The notes under the pieces are model-generated. The model searched no databases. It was not told where the DNA came from and saw nothing but the letters and a program-made list of their open reading frames with translations. From Limnephilus marmoratus (Eukaryota; Arthropoda; Insecta; Trichoptera; Limnephilidae), in NCBI GenBank assembly GCA_917880885.1, contig OU862910.1, forward strand, positions 20,224,710 to 20,288,709: DNA of 64,000 nt, written 5' to 3'. Shown here one piece after another: positions 62,656-64,000 of this stretch. The position numbers and the translations under genes were made by a program. Each line of letters opens with the position of its first letter. The first letter of the stretch is position 1.

Positions 62656-64000
62656 GTAACATAATATATACAATAAATAAATAAAACCAAATTCAGTATA
62701 TTCAAATTAAATAATGTAATTCAAAATTAAAATTAAAGCAAAAAACATAAAAATTAAAAAATATATATATATACTTAATCACAAAAATAAATAGGTTTTC
62801 TTTAATTGTAAAGTCTGACTGTGTAGTCAGCAACCATTCGCCGCAGAGCTTCTTGCAAAGTTTTTTCAAACAAGAGCTTTTCTCAAACTGCAACATGTCG
62901 ATATTCGAAAAGAGAGTGGTATTTCATTACAAAGTTCTGATGACGAATACTCAATCAGTATTATAAGATGGAGCCGTCGAACGAACGTCCACTCAAACAG
63001 CATCAGTTTTGGTAAATCAGCTCTATTAAAGTTAAATTTTTTAGATATTCTAGCACTTTTAATGGTAAACGATAAAAATATGGATTAACGGTAAAAGTAT
63101 TCAAGTTCAATGAACTAAAAAAAATTACAAATTTACAAATCATATATCAGGCAAGCGATAAAGTAGATATCAAAAATATTTAATAAATTAATAATTCATT
63201 CTCAGCACGGGTAAAGCACCCAGTGAGGCCCACATTAGTCAAATATGTAACACACATGTATAAATCAGGTGAACCAAATAAAAATAAAAAAAAATAAAAA
63301 ATTACCTGAAAAGTGTATTTCTTTGTTTAAATGTTTGACAGATGTAAATCTGAATCACTGATGATTTTTAAAGTTTGCTAATTGTGTTCACCCAAGGGGA
63401 AATTCTGGTTGTCCGTTCTCAAAAATGTTCCGTTTGAGAGTAAATTTGATAAGGAGAAACTTATTTTCGAAATATAAGAACAACCCGAGTAGAAGAAAAT
63501 GCTAGTACCAACACATCAAACAAAGGCTTTGAATCTGCACAACACATCATAGTAACTTACAACCTAAATCGATCCAATTCTACGTGGTACTTCCTTCACA
63601 GGACTAGGAGTCTTTGTGCCGTAATAGAAATACAAGGCGTAGTCAATCCTATAACACCCCCTCGTGTAAATCACACTCGACGGGAAGAACAAGGTTTTAA
63701 ATCATTCTTAGGATTTGTCGCCAAATAAATTTGTTCCAATTCAAACAAAACATACGACAATAAAAGGAAACAAAAAAATTATATTATTACGATAAAAGAT
63801 TGAAATGTTAAAGAAAGGGACAGAAAATATCTAAAAAATAATTATTGTAGCTTTACCGAGCTTTTCTAGTTAAGTGTTCTAAAACTTTTTTTTAAATCTT
63901 TTTTTGACATAACGATCGGAAAACGTGGAATGAAATTGGATACTACTAAGCTGGTGATAGAAATGCTACTGTGAGCTAGAAATTGGATACTACTAAGCTC
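62656..64000. other. AT-rich stretch to window end, no gene seen
   Basis: AT-rich with a (TA)n at about 62760. The last 60 bases contain AGAAATTGGATACTACTAAG-like sequence twice (about 63935 and 63979), suggesting the start of a tandem repeat that runs out of the window. Confidence 0.45.

Noticed and set aside
1..64000. CRISPR array, prophage, operon or bacterial mobile system
   Set aside because: Spliced exon, SINEs, LINE tails, mariner and hAT elements show a eukaryotic genome; the short tandem arrays lack the repeat-unique-spacer pattern.

Overview
The window is AT-rich eukaryotic DNA dominated by transposon remains, and it looks like an insect intergenic or intronic region. The insect assignment rests on four things. 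It has two cecropia-type mariner remnants. It has several tRNA-headed SINE families. It has LINE 3' ends with the 'GCGAGCGAAGCCGC' type of tail common in insects. It also has TTAGG repeats, the canonical insect telomere motif, inside a foldback element. I cannot fix the order; Lepidoptera or another order with many RTE-type repeats is plausible. No bacterial-style genes, operons, CRISPR arrays or rRNA were seen.

Only one piece of a cellular gene is convincing: a minus-strand coding exon (23214-23531) for the N-terminus and first two membrane helices of an FLVCR-family (SLC49) MFS transporter. It ends in a consensus splice donor. I recognise no further exon of it here.

Layout. 1-6.7 kb: a 372-bp TIR element, dispersed repeats, a short Penelope-like insertion with a hammerhead motif and two tail-to-tail LINE 3' ends. 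6.76-11.26 kb: a complete LTR element with a 5-bp duplication. Its interior is a GC-rich hierarchical repeat with a BEL/Pao-like integrase scrap next to the 3' LTR. 11.3-23 kb: SINEs, a 226-bp tandem array, small TIR elements and decayed LINEs. 23.2-24.3 kb: the FLVCR exon and its upstream region. 25-31 kb: a hammerhead-bearing repeat, the TTAGG foldback, mariner copy 1, RTE-type tails and a polypyrimidine minisatellite. 33-41.6 kb: SINEs, LINE scraps, a 788-bp near-perfect palindrome with two opposed hammerhead motifs, and a 75-bp tandem array. 43-49.6 kb: G-rich repeats, an 847-bp TIR element and a hAT element with an exact 8-bp duplication. 50-64 kb: further foldback elements, an orphan CpG-rich island, SINEs, a TTAA-flanked foldback and mariner copy 2.

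The most interesting theme is a set of hammerhead-ribozyme-like motifs. They have an intact core and co-varying stem I, and sit in Penelope-like tails. Two of those insertions have 12-bp direct repeats. The second is the LTR element that has replaced nearly all its coding interior with a repeat expansion. No set of genes here works together as a pathway.
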